Below are positions 49,922 through 61,302 of a DNA stretch of 64,000 nucleotides, piece by piece (the stretch's first letter is position 1; each line of letters opens with the position of its first letter). The notes beneath the pieces were generated by a model. That model was not told where the DNA came from. It saw only the letters and a list, made by a program, of their open reading frames with translations, and did no database searches. The DNA comes from Malachius bipustulatus (taxonomy: Eukaryota > Arthropoda > Insecta > Coleoptera > Melyridae). Location: positions 9,060,268 to 9,124,267 of the forward strand of contig OU342639.1 of the NCBI GenBank assembly GCA_910589415.1. The letters run 5' to 3'. Both the position numbers and the translations under genes were made by a program.

Positions 49922-50770
49922 TACAGTGTGTGTCACAGGCATGGTACACCCCTTTTTTTTTCTTTTTTTTTGAAGATAATTTTTTGAAATTTGGTACGTC
50001 GCATATCCTCGATAGAGCGCACTTTTTAGCAGAAAATTGAATTTTTTCCCACATCCGGTTTTTCCGGAAATGTTACCAACTTTTCATATTTTTAAATGGG
50101 ACACCCCATATATTATTATATTTTTGGATTCTATACATTTGTACGAATCCAACAATACCACATAAGTACCATTTTAAATGTCAAATTTGTTTTCATTTAA
50201 TTTTTTATTTCTCAATTATAGTGTGCCATGACTATTTCGTTTTACCCCAATTGGATCATCTAATGCTAGAAAAATCGAATTTTTGTTCAAAGTACTAAAT
50301 TAAGTGATTTATGGATAAATTATGCGCACCGGAATGATTTTTTGAGCTGAATTCATTTTTTTCAAATGGTACCATATTGGTACCGAGGTACCATCTACTA
50401 GTACTCTTAATAAGGGACATTTTGGTGTACTCATTTTGCATTTGTGACGAACACAACTGAAGTCATGGCACACTATAATTGAGAAATAAAAAATTAAATA
50501 AAAACAAATTTGACATTTAAAATGGCACTTATGTGGTATTGTTGGATTCGTACAAATGTATAGAATCCAAAAATATAATAATATATAGGATGTCCCATTT
50601 AAAAATAAGAAGTTGGTAACATTTCCGGAAAAACCGGATGTGGGAAAAAATTCAATTTTCTGCTGAAAAGTGCGCTCTATCGAGAATATGCGACGTACCA
50701 AATTTCAAAAAATTATCTCCAAATATAAAGAAAAAAAAGGGGGTGTACCATGCCTGTGACACACACTGTA
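49922..50770. repeat. Long near-perfect foldback element, family E
   Basis: Left arm about 49922-50232, starting TACAGTGTGTGTCACAGGCA; right arm about 50462-50770, ending TGCCTGTGACACACACTGTA. Blocks such as TTTTTCCGGAAATGTTACCA and AGTGCGCTCTATCGAGAATA recur in inverse with few differences over about 310 bp. The loop of about 230 bp contains GGTACCATATTGGTACCGAG. High arm identity suggests recent origin or gene-conversion between arms. Non-coding. Confidence 0.92.
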
Positions 50771-51206
50771 TACCTAGAAGTCCTGTTGTGTTATCTCTGC
50801 TAATATTTAAATATTAAATATGCCTACATAAATAATAAATATCTGTTATACCTAATTAAAGTATAATTTTTATTTCATAATTTCTCTGAAGAGTCCCTGT
50901 AATTAATACCCAATTGATGATAATGTAAACAATATTATTGTAAGTATAATTAATTTGTGTCTTCTTGAAACTCGCTAAATTATAGATGCGATAAGTAAAG
51001 TGTAAATTCTGTCAATGCTTGAACAAGAGCTCTATTCAGCTATTGGTCTATGAATTGTTAAGAGATTAATTGTGATCAATAATTGTTCCAAGCCATTATT
51101 ATTTAAGAGTTTCCTAATGCCTTGAAAAATATGTATTTCCACTTATATAACAGACATAGGTATCCCGTATTCGGCCACAAATTGAAATATTCGCTAATAT
51201 TATTTT

Positions 51207-51419
51207 TTCTTCTCAGATAATCTAAAAAATTGCAAAAACATAAGAGCATTTCATTAAAACAAAATCAACTTTAATGTGTCACTCTCATATGGAACACTCG
51301 GTATGGTCCAAAATAATTTTAAATTATGGCCATTGTGATTCTGTACTTGCATTTGCAAAAAAAAAATCCATCGTTTGGTCCACAGAGACCGACTCCAATG
51401 AGCTGGGACATCCTGTATA
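51207..51419. repeat. Solo arm of foldback family A
   Basis: Matches the right arm of the elements at 3095-3946 and 24344-25235, including ATTCTGTACTTGCATTTGCA and GAGCTGGGACATCCTGTA at its outer end. The opposite arm is absent. It is more diverged than the complete copies. Confidence 0.82.
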
Positions 51420-51479
51420 CTAACAAAAAAAACTTCCGACGTTTCTGAGTTTTCGAAAAAATCGCATATTTTTTATTAA

Positions 51480-52191
51480 CACGTTGACGACAGAACGAGC
51501 CCAAAACGGCTCGTATCGGTTATGTCTGATACACGGCATACAAATCGTGCATCCTTCACCAACTTACGACGCTCATAATTTCGCTATCTCTCACCACACT
51601 TGGTTGAATGTAGCTATGGGTAGAGCATAACATGAGTATGGCGTAGGTACTGCAAACAGCGTGCGGGCCTTTTTCGCGCCGTTCCGTATGCAAGTTATAT
51701 TTATTACTTATATACGGTACGGGACTTTTCTGGCCCGTTTCTCGGTCTTTTTCATTTGAGTTTTAGTATGATATTGACCATAGATGAACATAGGCCATAA
51801 TTATAGTTGTTTATGACTCTGAACATCATTTTTTTTATATGGAAAGCCGAAGTAAAAGAATTGTAAAGCCGGTATTATTTTAATTTTTCCCCAAAATACA
51901 CGATACGGGCCTTTTAAGGCTCGTATTAAAATTTTTCTCCTATAACAACGATACGGGACTTCCAAGACCCGTCCTGACGCAACCGAATGTTCTCTTGTAC
52001 CTAACAATGCGGTACGTTACCGGCTTGCATGCCTTAGTTCCGTATTTTTCGGATAGATGACACTACACTCGTGCTTTGCATACGAGCCTTAAAAGGCCCG
52101 TACCGTAAATTAAAATGTATCGGTACGTGCCCTTAAAGGCCCGTATCGCTCGAATGAAAACACCATAAACATCGCTGCCGTCGTCAACGTG
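51480..52191. repeat. TTAA-flanked piggyBac-type MITE packed with palindromic repeats
   Basis: TTAA at 51476-51479 and 52192-52195; inverted ends CACGTTGACGAC. At least six copies of a palindromic motif close to ACGGGCCTTTTAAGGCCCGT occur inside, for instance ACGAGCCCAAAACGGCTCGT (about 51497), ACGGGACTTTTCTGGCCCGT (about 51719), ACGGGCCTTTTAAGGCTCGT (about 51905), ACGGGACTTCCAAGACCCGT (about 51953), ACGAGCCTTAAAAGGCCCGT (about 52083) and ACGTGCCCTTAAAGGCCCGT (about 52125). Both the ends and the subterminal palindromes parallel the two piggyBac-like elements at 13.3-17.9 kb, but the motif differs. No coding capacity. Confidence 0.88.
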
Positions 52192-52335
52192 TTAATCATT
52201 GGAGTAGAAGCATCAATCGTTTTTTTGTGCTCATAATTTCTTGGCACCTTGTAGGTTAGGTCAAGGTATTGCAGCAAATCAAAATTCTTACCTATTTTAT
52301 TAGAAAGGGTCACTTTCGCGAAAAACCTAGCTGTA

Positions 52336-53078
52336 TACAGGGTGTTTCTTAATAACATGCTAAAACTTCAGGATGTGATTCTGGGAGATTTTACAAAGAA
52401 AAGTTAATATGAATAATATTAAATGCAACGGCTTAATTTACTTTTCTACATTTTTTGTATTTTTTGTTGAATTTTTTTAAAGAGTTTTTTATTTTCTCCG
52501 AAAATAGTTAAGATATTTTTTTCATCTTTGGCATGTCTTAATAGGATATAAAACACATATTTTAATTAGAAAATATTTTCTATTGATCACACTCTGCATA
52601 TTTTCTGTTTTCAAAATAAAATAAATATTATTCTCTAATTTTGTTAATTTAAATTTAATTATTGTTTAAATCGAGAAGCGTCCGACGAGAAAAAAAAAAC
52701 GTTTTCATGTGGAATTGATCAGACTAATCAGAAAAAATATCCGTATGGCCAAATGTTATTAGTGGCGAACCAAGTTAAAAAAAAAACAAATGTCTTAGGA
52801 CATGTTTGTAGGAACGCCACTGGTGGAGAAATAGAAAAACTTTTCTAATTAAAATGGTTTTATATCCTATGAAGACGTGCCAAATTTGAGAAAAATACGT
52901 AAACTACTTTCGTAAATAATAGAAAAACCTAACTCTTGAGAAAAAAAAATTCAACACCTGTATAGAAAAAAATTCAAGCTCTTGCGGACACACGTTCATA
53001 TGAAATTTTCTTCATAAAATGACCTGAGGAATCACCCTGAAGTATTAGCATGTTATTAAGAAAGAAATACCCTCCATA
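52336..53078. repeat. Foldback element, family F
   Basis: Left end TACAGGGTGTTTCTTAATAA with CATGCTAAAACTTCAGG; right end CCTGAAGTATTAGCATG followed by TTATTAAGAAAGAAATACCC. Internal inverse blocks include TCTTAATAGGATATAAAACA and TTTTATATCCTATGAAGACG. Its right end abuts the next element at 53076-53080. Confidence 0.85.
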
Positions 53079-53565
53079 TAGAGTGAGTCAGTTTTTTCAA
53101 CAGCGGGGAGAAGACAATTTTTTAAGATGAAAATTTAACCCACGCGCAACAGCATCGTTTCCGAGATAGGTACAGGGTGTGAAAGTTGTAAGATTTTTGT
53201 GTTTTTTAGGTTTTCTCCTATGATTTTAAAAATAATTTGGTAGGTACACCTTCAAAGACTCGATATTGGGGACTGTTCAGTGTTCAGCGTTTTTCGATAC
53301 ACTGTTGGGGGTGGTACCCAATGTAACCCTTTCGATTCCTTGTTTAATTTCGAGATAAATGCAAAAAAAAATTGTTTGTAACGAAACCTAATTTTTCAAA
53401 CACAATTTTAATACTTGAACTGATTAATTGGCACCAAAATTTCAATTAATTATTTTTAAAATCGTAGGAGAAAAATTGAAAAAACTATAACTTTGACCCC
53501 CTGAATCTTGGAAACGAAGCTCTTAAAAAATTATCTTCTTTTTTAGAAACTGACTCACCCTGTAT
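53076..53565. repeat. Foldback element, family G
   Basis: Left end TATAGAGTGAGTCAGTTTTT and right end AAACTGACTCACCCTGTA are inverse; inside, TTTTTAGGTTTTCTCCTATG pairs with ATCGTAGGAGAAAAATTG. About 490 bp. It directly adjoins family F, suggesting that one element used the TA at the end of the other as target. Confidence 0.8.
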
Positions 53566-54236
53566 TATATTATATTATGCACTTTGATCAATAATAGTGT
53601 TACTAGTGATGTTATTATTTATTACATCCATACATACCTACTACATTATTAGATACATATTAAAAATGAGCGACTAAAAAATAATAAATAGGTGCAGTTA
53701 CTTACCAAAAAACAAGCAAAATTAAACCAATTGCCTTGATGATTTATCCTAAGAAGTTATCTTTTGTTTCGAACCATTATACAATAATTGTTTTTAAAAT
53801 TTAAAGTAAGAGAGTGAACGTGATGAATCCACTCCACAGTCTATGCAGGTAATGGGTAGAATTTCTTTTAGGTAGCTAAGTCTCGATATTGGTCAGCAGG
53901 TTTCTGGAAAAAAGGAAACAAAAATAAGATGCCATTCTAGGTACAAAAACCAACTAAATGTATTTTAAAAGAAGAAATTTATTCCTTCCTTTTTATTAAT
54001 TTATAAACTTCCAGGAAACGGTTTCCAGTTTACACTCGTCAGATCGGTTGTCAATTGAAAGAAATAAAATCTTGTAGGGATTGTTGGTTTAAGGGAAAAT
54101 TAATAAGAATTCTTTGTTTATGGCGAACAACTAATTAACTAATTACGGTTAACAAATAATTAGGCATGTGGCCAAACTTATTAAGACAAAAAGTTCTTAA
54201 AGAATAAATTCGATATAACGGAAAGTACATTTTACA
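53566..54236. other. Unassigned stretch
   Basis: AT-rich, no gene or element boundary seen. Confidence 0.4.
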
Positions 54237-54292
54237 TTTTTATACAGGGTGGTGGAAATTATCAGATTTGCCATCACCCTGTATAAAAATTT
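54237..54292. repeat. Minimal palindrome with TACAGGGTG ends
   Basis: TTTTTATACAGGGTGGTGG is followed within about 20 bp by its inverse, CATCACCCTGTATAAAAA. It looks like the two termini of a TACAGGG-type foldback left almost end to end, either an extreme deletion derivative or a tiny MITE. Confidence 0.7.
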
Positions 54293-56039
54293 CACTGTAC
54301 AAGTACACTGTGTAAAGAAACACACGAAAAGCTGACCGAAGCAATAATAATTATAGACTTACGAGTTTAGAACAGGTATTTCTTCCTTTATCGGTTCAAT
54401 ATCAAAATGCTTGCTATTCCAGAGGTCGAATTTATTCGAAATTTCGGAAGTACCTATACTAAAACTACCCTCCCATGTAGTCTGTGCGTTTCCTATATAG
54501 GAAACACTATTAGAGCCGCCATTTTTCATCCGGGGAGGTTGGAATTTGGCTCGATTGAAATGGTGCACAGTCTCATGAGTCATGATGCCATTGAAAATGG
54601 GCGGGATCCGTTACGCAGGGAGTGTCATTTTTTCGGGAATTTCGGTTTTTTTCGGAAACGACCTATGAAACACCCCAACTGTCTGAAACCGATCTGGATT
54701 AAATTTTGCAAAAGTGTACTTCGGCACCCCCAAATACGACCTATTTAAAATGGGCCTGAGCGAGAATTTTAATCCCACCTATCTCGATTTTTTTTCCGTA
54801 ACGGTACATCGGGGAGAGATTCTGTTGACAATGTTTTTCAGGGGAAGCATAGACGTAGAAACTTTTTAGATTGTTTTTCGAAAAAAAAATATATAGGTGA
54901 ACGGTAATCGCTTCTTTAATAGAAACTTGAAAAATTGCTTGAAATTGCTTCCTTTTTTGGACATGCTTTCGATTTTTTTTTTAATATTTTAGATCGATCA
55001 AAAAAATAACAAAACACTGTGATGAGAACGTTCATCGCTTAAAAAATGGTATGAAAAACCATATGAAAAACGGCTGGAAAAAGCGACTTATTTTAAAAGA
55101 CTCCTCGATTTTTTTCCTCAAAATCACTAATTTTTTTCTCATAAACGGTGCACGTCCTAGCGAGAAGTTGAATTTGTAAAATTCGAGTTTTTTCGCGGCT
55201 ATTTCAAGAAAAAGACAAAATTTCAGTTTAAACGTGAATTATACACAGTGGCAGTCACATGTTTAAAATGGTACAAAACTCTAAAAGCCTGACTTTTGGA
55301 GAACAGAAATGTATACAATTCTTTTTTCGAAAAGTGCCACATAAAAAAGTTATTAAAGAAAATTTAGACAGGCGTCTGATTTTAAATTTATTTTATTAGA
55401 TATGACGTCATAGTTAATTTAACTAATTTCCACTATCGCAGATTTAGCTAAAGTTAGGGTTTTTTGCCGACACACAACAGAGCTGTCCGATCATTACCGT
55501 CTTCTCCAGTTGATATTTTAGCTTTGTAGACGTGTATCGATCATGTTTCAACAAAAATTTAAGCTATAAATCCTATTTTTAAGAAGATCCTTATATATAA
55601 AGGTATAAATTCTGGTAGGTACGTCACTGCTTTTTTTACAATTAAAAAAAAAATTGATTAAGCGGTCAATAATGTAACTTTCTTGCCTCCTGCGCTTGAC
55701 TCGTATCTAGCTTCGTTTCCAAGAAAAAAATCAAAATCTATGCCTGGCCCTATTAAAACAATCGCAGTCTAACCGACGAAGCAAGTTAGGACATAGGTAC
55801 ATAGAAAAATTATTATTTTTGGCTGGTAAATACCTACGCCCTCAAAATCTTTGCACTCAATTTTGAATCACCCCGTATAATAAGTACCTATGTATTGAAA
55901 GTGCTAAAAGCATAGGTGGGGTAAAATTTCACTTTTACACACTCACACTAGCGAATGTAGTGAACAGTAGTAGTAGTAGTAGTAGTAGTTAGTAGTAGTA
56001 GTAGTGCATTTCTACTTTCAGTATACATAATAAAAACGG
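54293..56039. other. Unassigned stretch with an AGT microsatellite
   Basis: The plus frame at 54407-54748 and its minus shadow have no recognisable homology. Much of 54780-55700 is A/T runs. At about 55967-56005 there is an AGT trinucleotide repeat of about a dozen units with one interruption. No gene is supported. Confidence 0.4.
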
Positions 56040-56477
56040 CACGGCGATGATTTTAATTCATTCTTGCATGAATTGGATGGATCCCCATCTGATTCCAACC
56101 CCTCAAGTACGGACGTCGACCCCATAGAGGCCGGCCATATTTCATTAAATAAAGGAGACCCGTGCATCGGTGCTGCTGCAGCTGTTGGCTTTATTGTCTT
56201 TACATCGGGTTACGATGTAGGATGCAGTCATTGATCTGAATAGCAACTACCCACAAAATTGATCCATAAAAATCAGTGCAGAAATATCAAAATTGAACAG
56301 GTTATTGTTCGAAAATTACAATACGTCATTACGCCATCAAAGCCTTATTCTGGTATCCCCAAATATTTAATTAAAGGGAGAGCTTCTCGAATGGTGCAAT
56401 ACGAAAAAACTCAAAACACCGTAAAATTTGAACTTGTAGAAGACCATCCTGGTCCCCTAAAATTTGCGCAAAAGTAG
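56040..56477 (+). pseudogene. Coding-like remnant, unassigned
   Basis: On the plus strand, 56043-56233 reads GDDFNSFLHELDGSPSDSN, then PSSTDVDPIEAGHISLNKGD, before a stop. After a short gap another frame (56259-56477) reads VIVRKLQYVITPSKPYSGIP and KYLIKGRASRMVQYEKTQNT. Composition differs from the AT-rich background and from random frames, suggesting a decayed protein gene, perhaps transposon-derived. I recognise no family. Confidence 0.35.
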
Positions 56478-56760
56478 AAAGAAGCTTCTTTGATTATGTA
56501 AAATTCTGAAGCATTTCTTGCCGCAAGCAGTGACCAAGGTTATAGAAAGAGAATCCTGCTATGCCCAAATTTTTACGTAAGTAACTGTAAAAATTGCTAT
56601 GCAGAATTGACGAAAGAAATCAGGACACGCCAAAAACTCAAAACACCATAAAATTTGCGCACAAGTTGAAATAAGCTTCTTTGATCATGTAAAATTCTGC
56701 AAGCATTTCGTGTCACAAGCAGTGATCAATTTTATAGAAGACGTGAAAAATTGTGAGTCA
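56409..56760. repeat. Imperfect direct duplication, about 225-bp spacing
   Basis: The segment from AACTCAAAACACCGTAAAAT to GCAAGCAGTGACCAAGGTTA (56409-56550) recurs as AACTCAAAACACCATAAAAT to ACAAGCAGTGATCAATTTTA (56635-56755). It overlaps the end of the coding-like remnant. Confidence 0.7.
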
Positions 56761-57169
56761 CTTTATCTGACTTCAACAGAATCACGTCAAATTTGACACA
56801 AAAATTCAAAATTATATTACTTTCAATCCGTTGGTTTCAAGTGAACGCCAATGGAGAAAAAATCGGTTTGCTAAAAAAATTATATAAAAATTGATTGAAA
56901 TACAAAAAAAAACAATTGTCAGTAAACTAATTATTGGACATTGTGGCATTAATTATTGTAGAGTAAATCATCCCCCAATTTTTTTGCTCACAATATTCAT
57001 TCTAAGGATATTAGCCAAATAGGTCTAATAGAAAAAAAATTGTGGTACGAGCAATGTCTCTACTATAACCTCTTTCAAGCAAATTTCAAAATTCTAAAAT
57101 AAATCCCGTTTCTATTATTGTATAAATTTTAACTACCTCGGGATTAAAACTACCCCAAATTCCCGGACT
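56761..57169. other. Unassigned stretch
   Basis: AT-rich; nothing recognised beyond poly-A tracts. Confidence 0.4.
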
Positions 57170-57820
57170 CTCGAATTTCTCAACTGGCCATCCTTGAAAA
57201 AAAAAGCCACCAAAAACCCCCCATGCGATTGAGTGATGGGCCAACATTGAGAAATTCGAAACTGGGGATTTGTAGTTTTAACCCACGGGGTGGGAAGATA
57301 ATTGTTGTCAAAATGTCCTTACAATAATAGAAACTGAGAAAGAAATCCGAAAAATCATTTAAGGGGGGGGGGAGGTAACAAATCTCGTGGCCAAAACGTA
57401 GATATTATATTACTGGAAATCGAGAAAAAAATATGACCCAAATAACTCGCGCACGGCTGGAATAGAATGTCTCCAAAACGGGGTCGATTTAGAACATTCG
57501 AATTTCTCAACTCTGGCCAAAAAGCGTCTCATTAAAAAAAAAATGGCCACCAAAAACCCCCCCAGGCGATTGAGTCATGGCCAAGGTTGAGAAATTCGGG
57601 ACTGGGCAGGGTAGTTTTAACCCCCGGGGATGGATAAGATGTTTTGTTGTCAAAATGTCTTACAATGATAGAAACTATTAGAAACTGAGAAAAAATCCCA
57701 AAGTGGGTGGGGGAAGGGAACAGGTCTGCGTGGCCAATTACATAAAATCGAACAAAAACGTGACCCAAATAATTCGGGCAAGGTGGAATAAAAAATCTCC
57801 AAAAAGGGGTCGTTTTTAGC
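57170..57820. repeat. Two-unit tandem duplication, about 327 bp per unit
   Basis: Unit 1 (about 57170-57495) and unit 2 (about 57497-57820) share TCGAATTTCTCAACT, GCCACCAAAAACCCCCC, GCGATTGAGT, GGTTGAGAAATTCG-like, GTAGTTTTAACCC and TGTTGTCAAAATGTC blocks in the same order, ending in GGGGTCG. Both include runs of G or C around the middle. Within each unit, GAATTTCTCAA and TTGAGAAATTC form a short inverted pair about 75 bp apart. Non-coding as far as seen. Confidence 0.82.
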
Positions 57821-58267
57821 GTTTACGGTAGTTCGAGAGGGGTAGGGAGCGCTAAAAATCATCGTGTTCTCCGCTGGAAGCCCTGTCGCTGATAAAGTCA
57901 AGTTGCGATGTCATAGGTGTAACATTTGCGACAATATTTTTTGCAATTAGGAAACTACTTACAACTTACAATAGGGTCCAGAACTCCAGACTAATTCACA
58001 GTACAGGAAAAATGGTGATGTAAAAAAATAAGCTTCAATTCATATTTTTCAAATTACTTACAAAACTGAAATATCCTGTTATTTTTTATACATAACTACT
58101 TAATTTGATTGACAATAACTTTACTTGCATATCTCCACTCCGTATAAAAGTCCGGGTACGGACCAAAAAATCCTTGAATTTTGAGTTTTGAAAAAAATGC
58201 AGAAATAAAATGGTCTATTATTTAATTCAATTTATTTTCTATTGGCGTTTCTATAAACTATTTTTTA
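57821..58267. other. Unassigned stretch; right part is the outer arm of the next foldback
   Basis: The segment 58160-58265 (TTGAATTTTGAGTTTTGAAA, AAAATGCAGAAATAAAA) is partly inverse to 58705-58775, so the foldback at 58268-58700 may be embedded in a larger hairpin. The rest is unremarkable. Confidence 0.4.
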
Positions 58268-58700
58268 TACAGGGTATTCCACAGTATAATGACGATATTA
58301 TATGGTTATGAGTTATATAAATGAAAAACACAATTTTCAAAGTTCAAGGCACAACGAAACCGGCTCAAGATATCGGAAAACGGCTTAGGTAGGCCTAGGT
58401 ACATGCTTAACTTTCTATGTACTATCCTGTGATGTACCTACCTACTTGAAATTTTTGTAAAGGGTGGTTAAAAATAACCTACTCAATTTAAACTGCAACT
58501 ATAAAAAACCATTCTTATTGGATTTTCTCAGGATAGGTATATGAAAATACAATAATATTAACTGCAACTATAAAAAACCATTCTTATTGGATTTTCTCAG
58601 GATAGGTATATGAAAATACAATAATATAGGTACACGGTGTTGTATTTAAAAAAAAAAATAGGCAATGTCGTCATTACACTGTGTCAAGAAGCAGCCTGTA
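58268..58700. repeat. Foldback element with internal tandem duplication
   Basis: Left end TACAGGGTATTCCACAGTAT with AATGACGATATTATATGG; right end GCAGCCTGTA with GGCAATGTCGTCATTACACT. A 69-bp unit (58492-58560, starting ACTGCAACTATAAAAAACCA) is repeated exactly in tandem at 58561-58629. Blocks such as TTGGATTTTCTCAGGATAGG are related to family D. Confidence 0.78.
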
Positions 58701-59234
58701 TAAAAAAAAGAAAATCAATTAAATTTAAAAAAAATCTGTTTTTTGCATTTTTTTTTCAAAACTCAAAATTTATGTAATAAAAAAATAGGTTGTTTGCTAT
58801 ATTGTTGCAATAGCTATTGTTGCATAGCTTTATCATTGATGCCATCCGATTTTCTAAAAAAAAAAGTCCCAACCAGACCAGTTTTGTGACCTACACAAAC
58901 AATACAACAAAAAATCCAATTACCAGCTGAGGGTAATACCTACCTGTATCCTGTATGTAAATGATGAAATTATAGCCTCTGTCTGGTATCTAAGCAAAAC
59001 AGAATGAATGAATGAATAACTGAAATCCTGCTAAAAACGAAAGCTTCCACTTAAAACCGAGGGACAAGTTAGCGTACGTGCGAGTCGAGCTGAAGGTTCT
59101 TGCTCGTACCGTACAGAAACAGAAATCAATAATCCCTAGAAAACGTTTCCCCTGTCTGTAACGTAATAACGCAAACTTTCTCCTTCTCCCAGAGCCAGCA
59201 GTACACACCACGCAAACACGATCATGCAAATTCA
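58701..59234. other. Unassigned stretch
   Basis: A/T-rich, with a GC-richer patch at 59040-59230 holding an 81-codon minus-strand frame (58990-59235) without recognisable homology. Confidence 0.35.
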
Positions 59235-59568
59235 CGAGCGCAGTGAAGTTGGCACCCCCCTAAGTGCAATGCAAATTTTTATAAAATTCAAACGGAAATC
59301 GGTTTTTCCACGTTTATCCACCCTCAAAAAATTAATTTTTACCGTAACTTTTTTTTGAAGGGTCGAAAACGAATATTTTTGTTGACAAACGGTGGACAAA
59401 GGAATGCAATTTGAAAACTAATGAAATTTACCCACAATTTTTTAAACTTCGTCATAACTTTTTCTTAAGGGTGGACAAACGAAAATTTTGTTTGGACAAT
59501 CGTGGACAAACGAATGCCGTCTAAATTTTACAAAAATTCGCACTTAGGGGTGCCAACTTCACTCAGCT
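59235..59568. repeat. Foldback MITE, family C copy 2
   Basis: Ends GAGCGCAGTGAAGTTGGCAC and GGTGCCAACTTCACTCAGCT, then AAGTGCAATGCAAATTTTTA inward. Matches the copy at 43311-43551, including the TTTGTCCACG / CGTGGACAAACG blocks, but about 90 bp longer. Confidence 0.85.
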
Positions 59569-60483
59569 AAATTCACGGCAAGATCAAACTTTTTTGTTTT
59601 TTCAATAATTTCACCAGCCAAATTTAAGGCTGGATGCATTTTTCAAAAATGACTACTGCTATAAAGTAGTTTAAGTTTAAACAAGAAAAAACTCAAATCC
59701 ATTGCACTTGCACAGTAATTAAAGGATCCCAAAATACACCAAAAGCAAATTAAATACTCTGTCATGAGAAAATAGTTTATTGACACATTTATCAGAAATG
59801 ACAAGTTTAATAAATAATTCCGATGTTAAAGCAAACTGATGTAATAATAAGTACTTATACCCGCTCAGCGCAATGATATTCAAGTGGCAGCGTGGAGGAG
59901 TGGGTCAGGCTGCTGTCTGGCAGTTCGGGGTATATTTTTTAGGTAGGTGTATGTGGATTATTTTTTCGTCAAGTAATATACTGCCGTTTTAGTTGAAAAG
60001 GGCGTATCTGCAGTTTTACCTGTTTTCAGCTTAAAAGTGCATTTCATACTGTTCATTCCAATCTAACTAATTTTTAAATCAGCTTGGCCGTATCTACACA
60101 AATAATGCGGTAAAATAGCGAAATAGGATGGGCGTATATGAAATTCTGCAGGAGATTTTAGTTGAAAAAGTCGTATGTGGTATTTTTAGTGTAATAAGGC
60201 ATATCTGTGTTAAATTAAGTACACATGCGCCCCTTTGAACTAAAAAATCCACTTGACAACATGCAGTTATGCAACTTCATACATGATTCGGTCACATACA
60301 ACCTCGCTTATTGAGTATTTCTTTAGCAGATTTTTGGTTTTCCTAAATTTATTTAGATCGAATGACATAAAAGATAATATGGCAGCTATGAGAAGAACAA
60401 AAGTTGACTAAAGGAACTCTTGGATCTAGTCGTCTTTGGAATCTTTTTATGTAAAATAGATGGCACTTAAAAAGCACTGTGTT

Positions 60484-61302
60484 TAATAATATGTGGATAA
60501 TCTCCCATATTTGGGTAGATTTTGTAAAAACAATTTGAAAAATAACTATAAACATTTTTCGCTGAGGCACCCCTATCTCTTGAATTTGGGGGATGAAAAT
60601 CAATTGTTTGCAATAACTTTTTTATTAGTTGATCGATTTTGATAAATTGTGATTTAATTTTGTATTATTTTGAACTATTTAAATAAGTGTTTTCTAATCT
60701 TTGATAGCACTTACTCATACATAGACCTCGGGGTTAAACTTCCAGTAATTCACGTGAAAGAAAAAATATAAAGATAGGTAGGTACCTACCTAGTAATCTT
60801 ACAAATTATTATTAAGATAATAATAATAAATTTACTTGTTATTTGATATTTCGTCAAATTTAATCAAATTTGAAAAACTTCTTGCATCTTTCACTTATTG
60901 AAAATAAATTAATCCAATCGTTGACTGTATCGAAATAAATCAAAATACATTTTTTATGTGAAAAATATCAAACCAAACAGAAAATTAACCTTTAAAATTT
61001 ATAATAATCGCTATTTCTATGTTTTTTTTTTCTAGTAAATGATGGGGGTTGTTTCCCACCGAGGTCTATGTATAATGTTACCAAATCTTAGTAAACGCTA
61101 TCCTAAATAATACAAGATTAAACCAAAAAATTTACAAAATTGGTCGACCAATAAAAAAAGTTATTGCAACAAATTGATTTTCATTCAACTTCAAGAGGAA
61201 GACTCTTTGTAGGGGTGCCTCGGAAAAAAAAAATTTATAGCTCTTGTTCAAATTATTTTTTTTTAAATCCACCCAAATACGGAAGATTACCCATATATTA
61301 TG
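60484..61302. repeat. Foldback element nested inside the 1.68-kb TIR element
   Basis: Left arm contains CTCCCATATTTGGGTAGATT and CGCTGAGGCACCCCTATCTC; the right arm contains AGGGGTGCCTCGG and CCACCCAAATACGG. AAAATCAATTGTTTGCAATA and TATTGCAACAAATTGATTTT also pair. Arms are about 190 bp, with another palindrome between them. Confidence 0.82.
60719..61072. repeat. Innermost TIR/foldback element
   Basis: ACATAGACCTCGGGGTTAAA at the left and TTTCCCACCGAGGTCTATGT at the right are inverse over about 20 bp. The interior (about 310 bp) is AT-rich and non-coding. This is the third level of nesting in this locus. Confidence 0.7.

Noticed and set aside
58990..59235. 81-codon minus-strand frame
   Set aside because: No recognisable domain, no splice context, and its 5' end runs into a MITE end.
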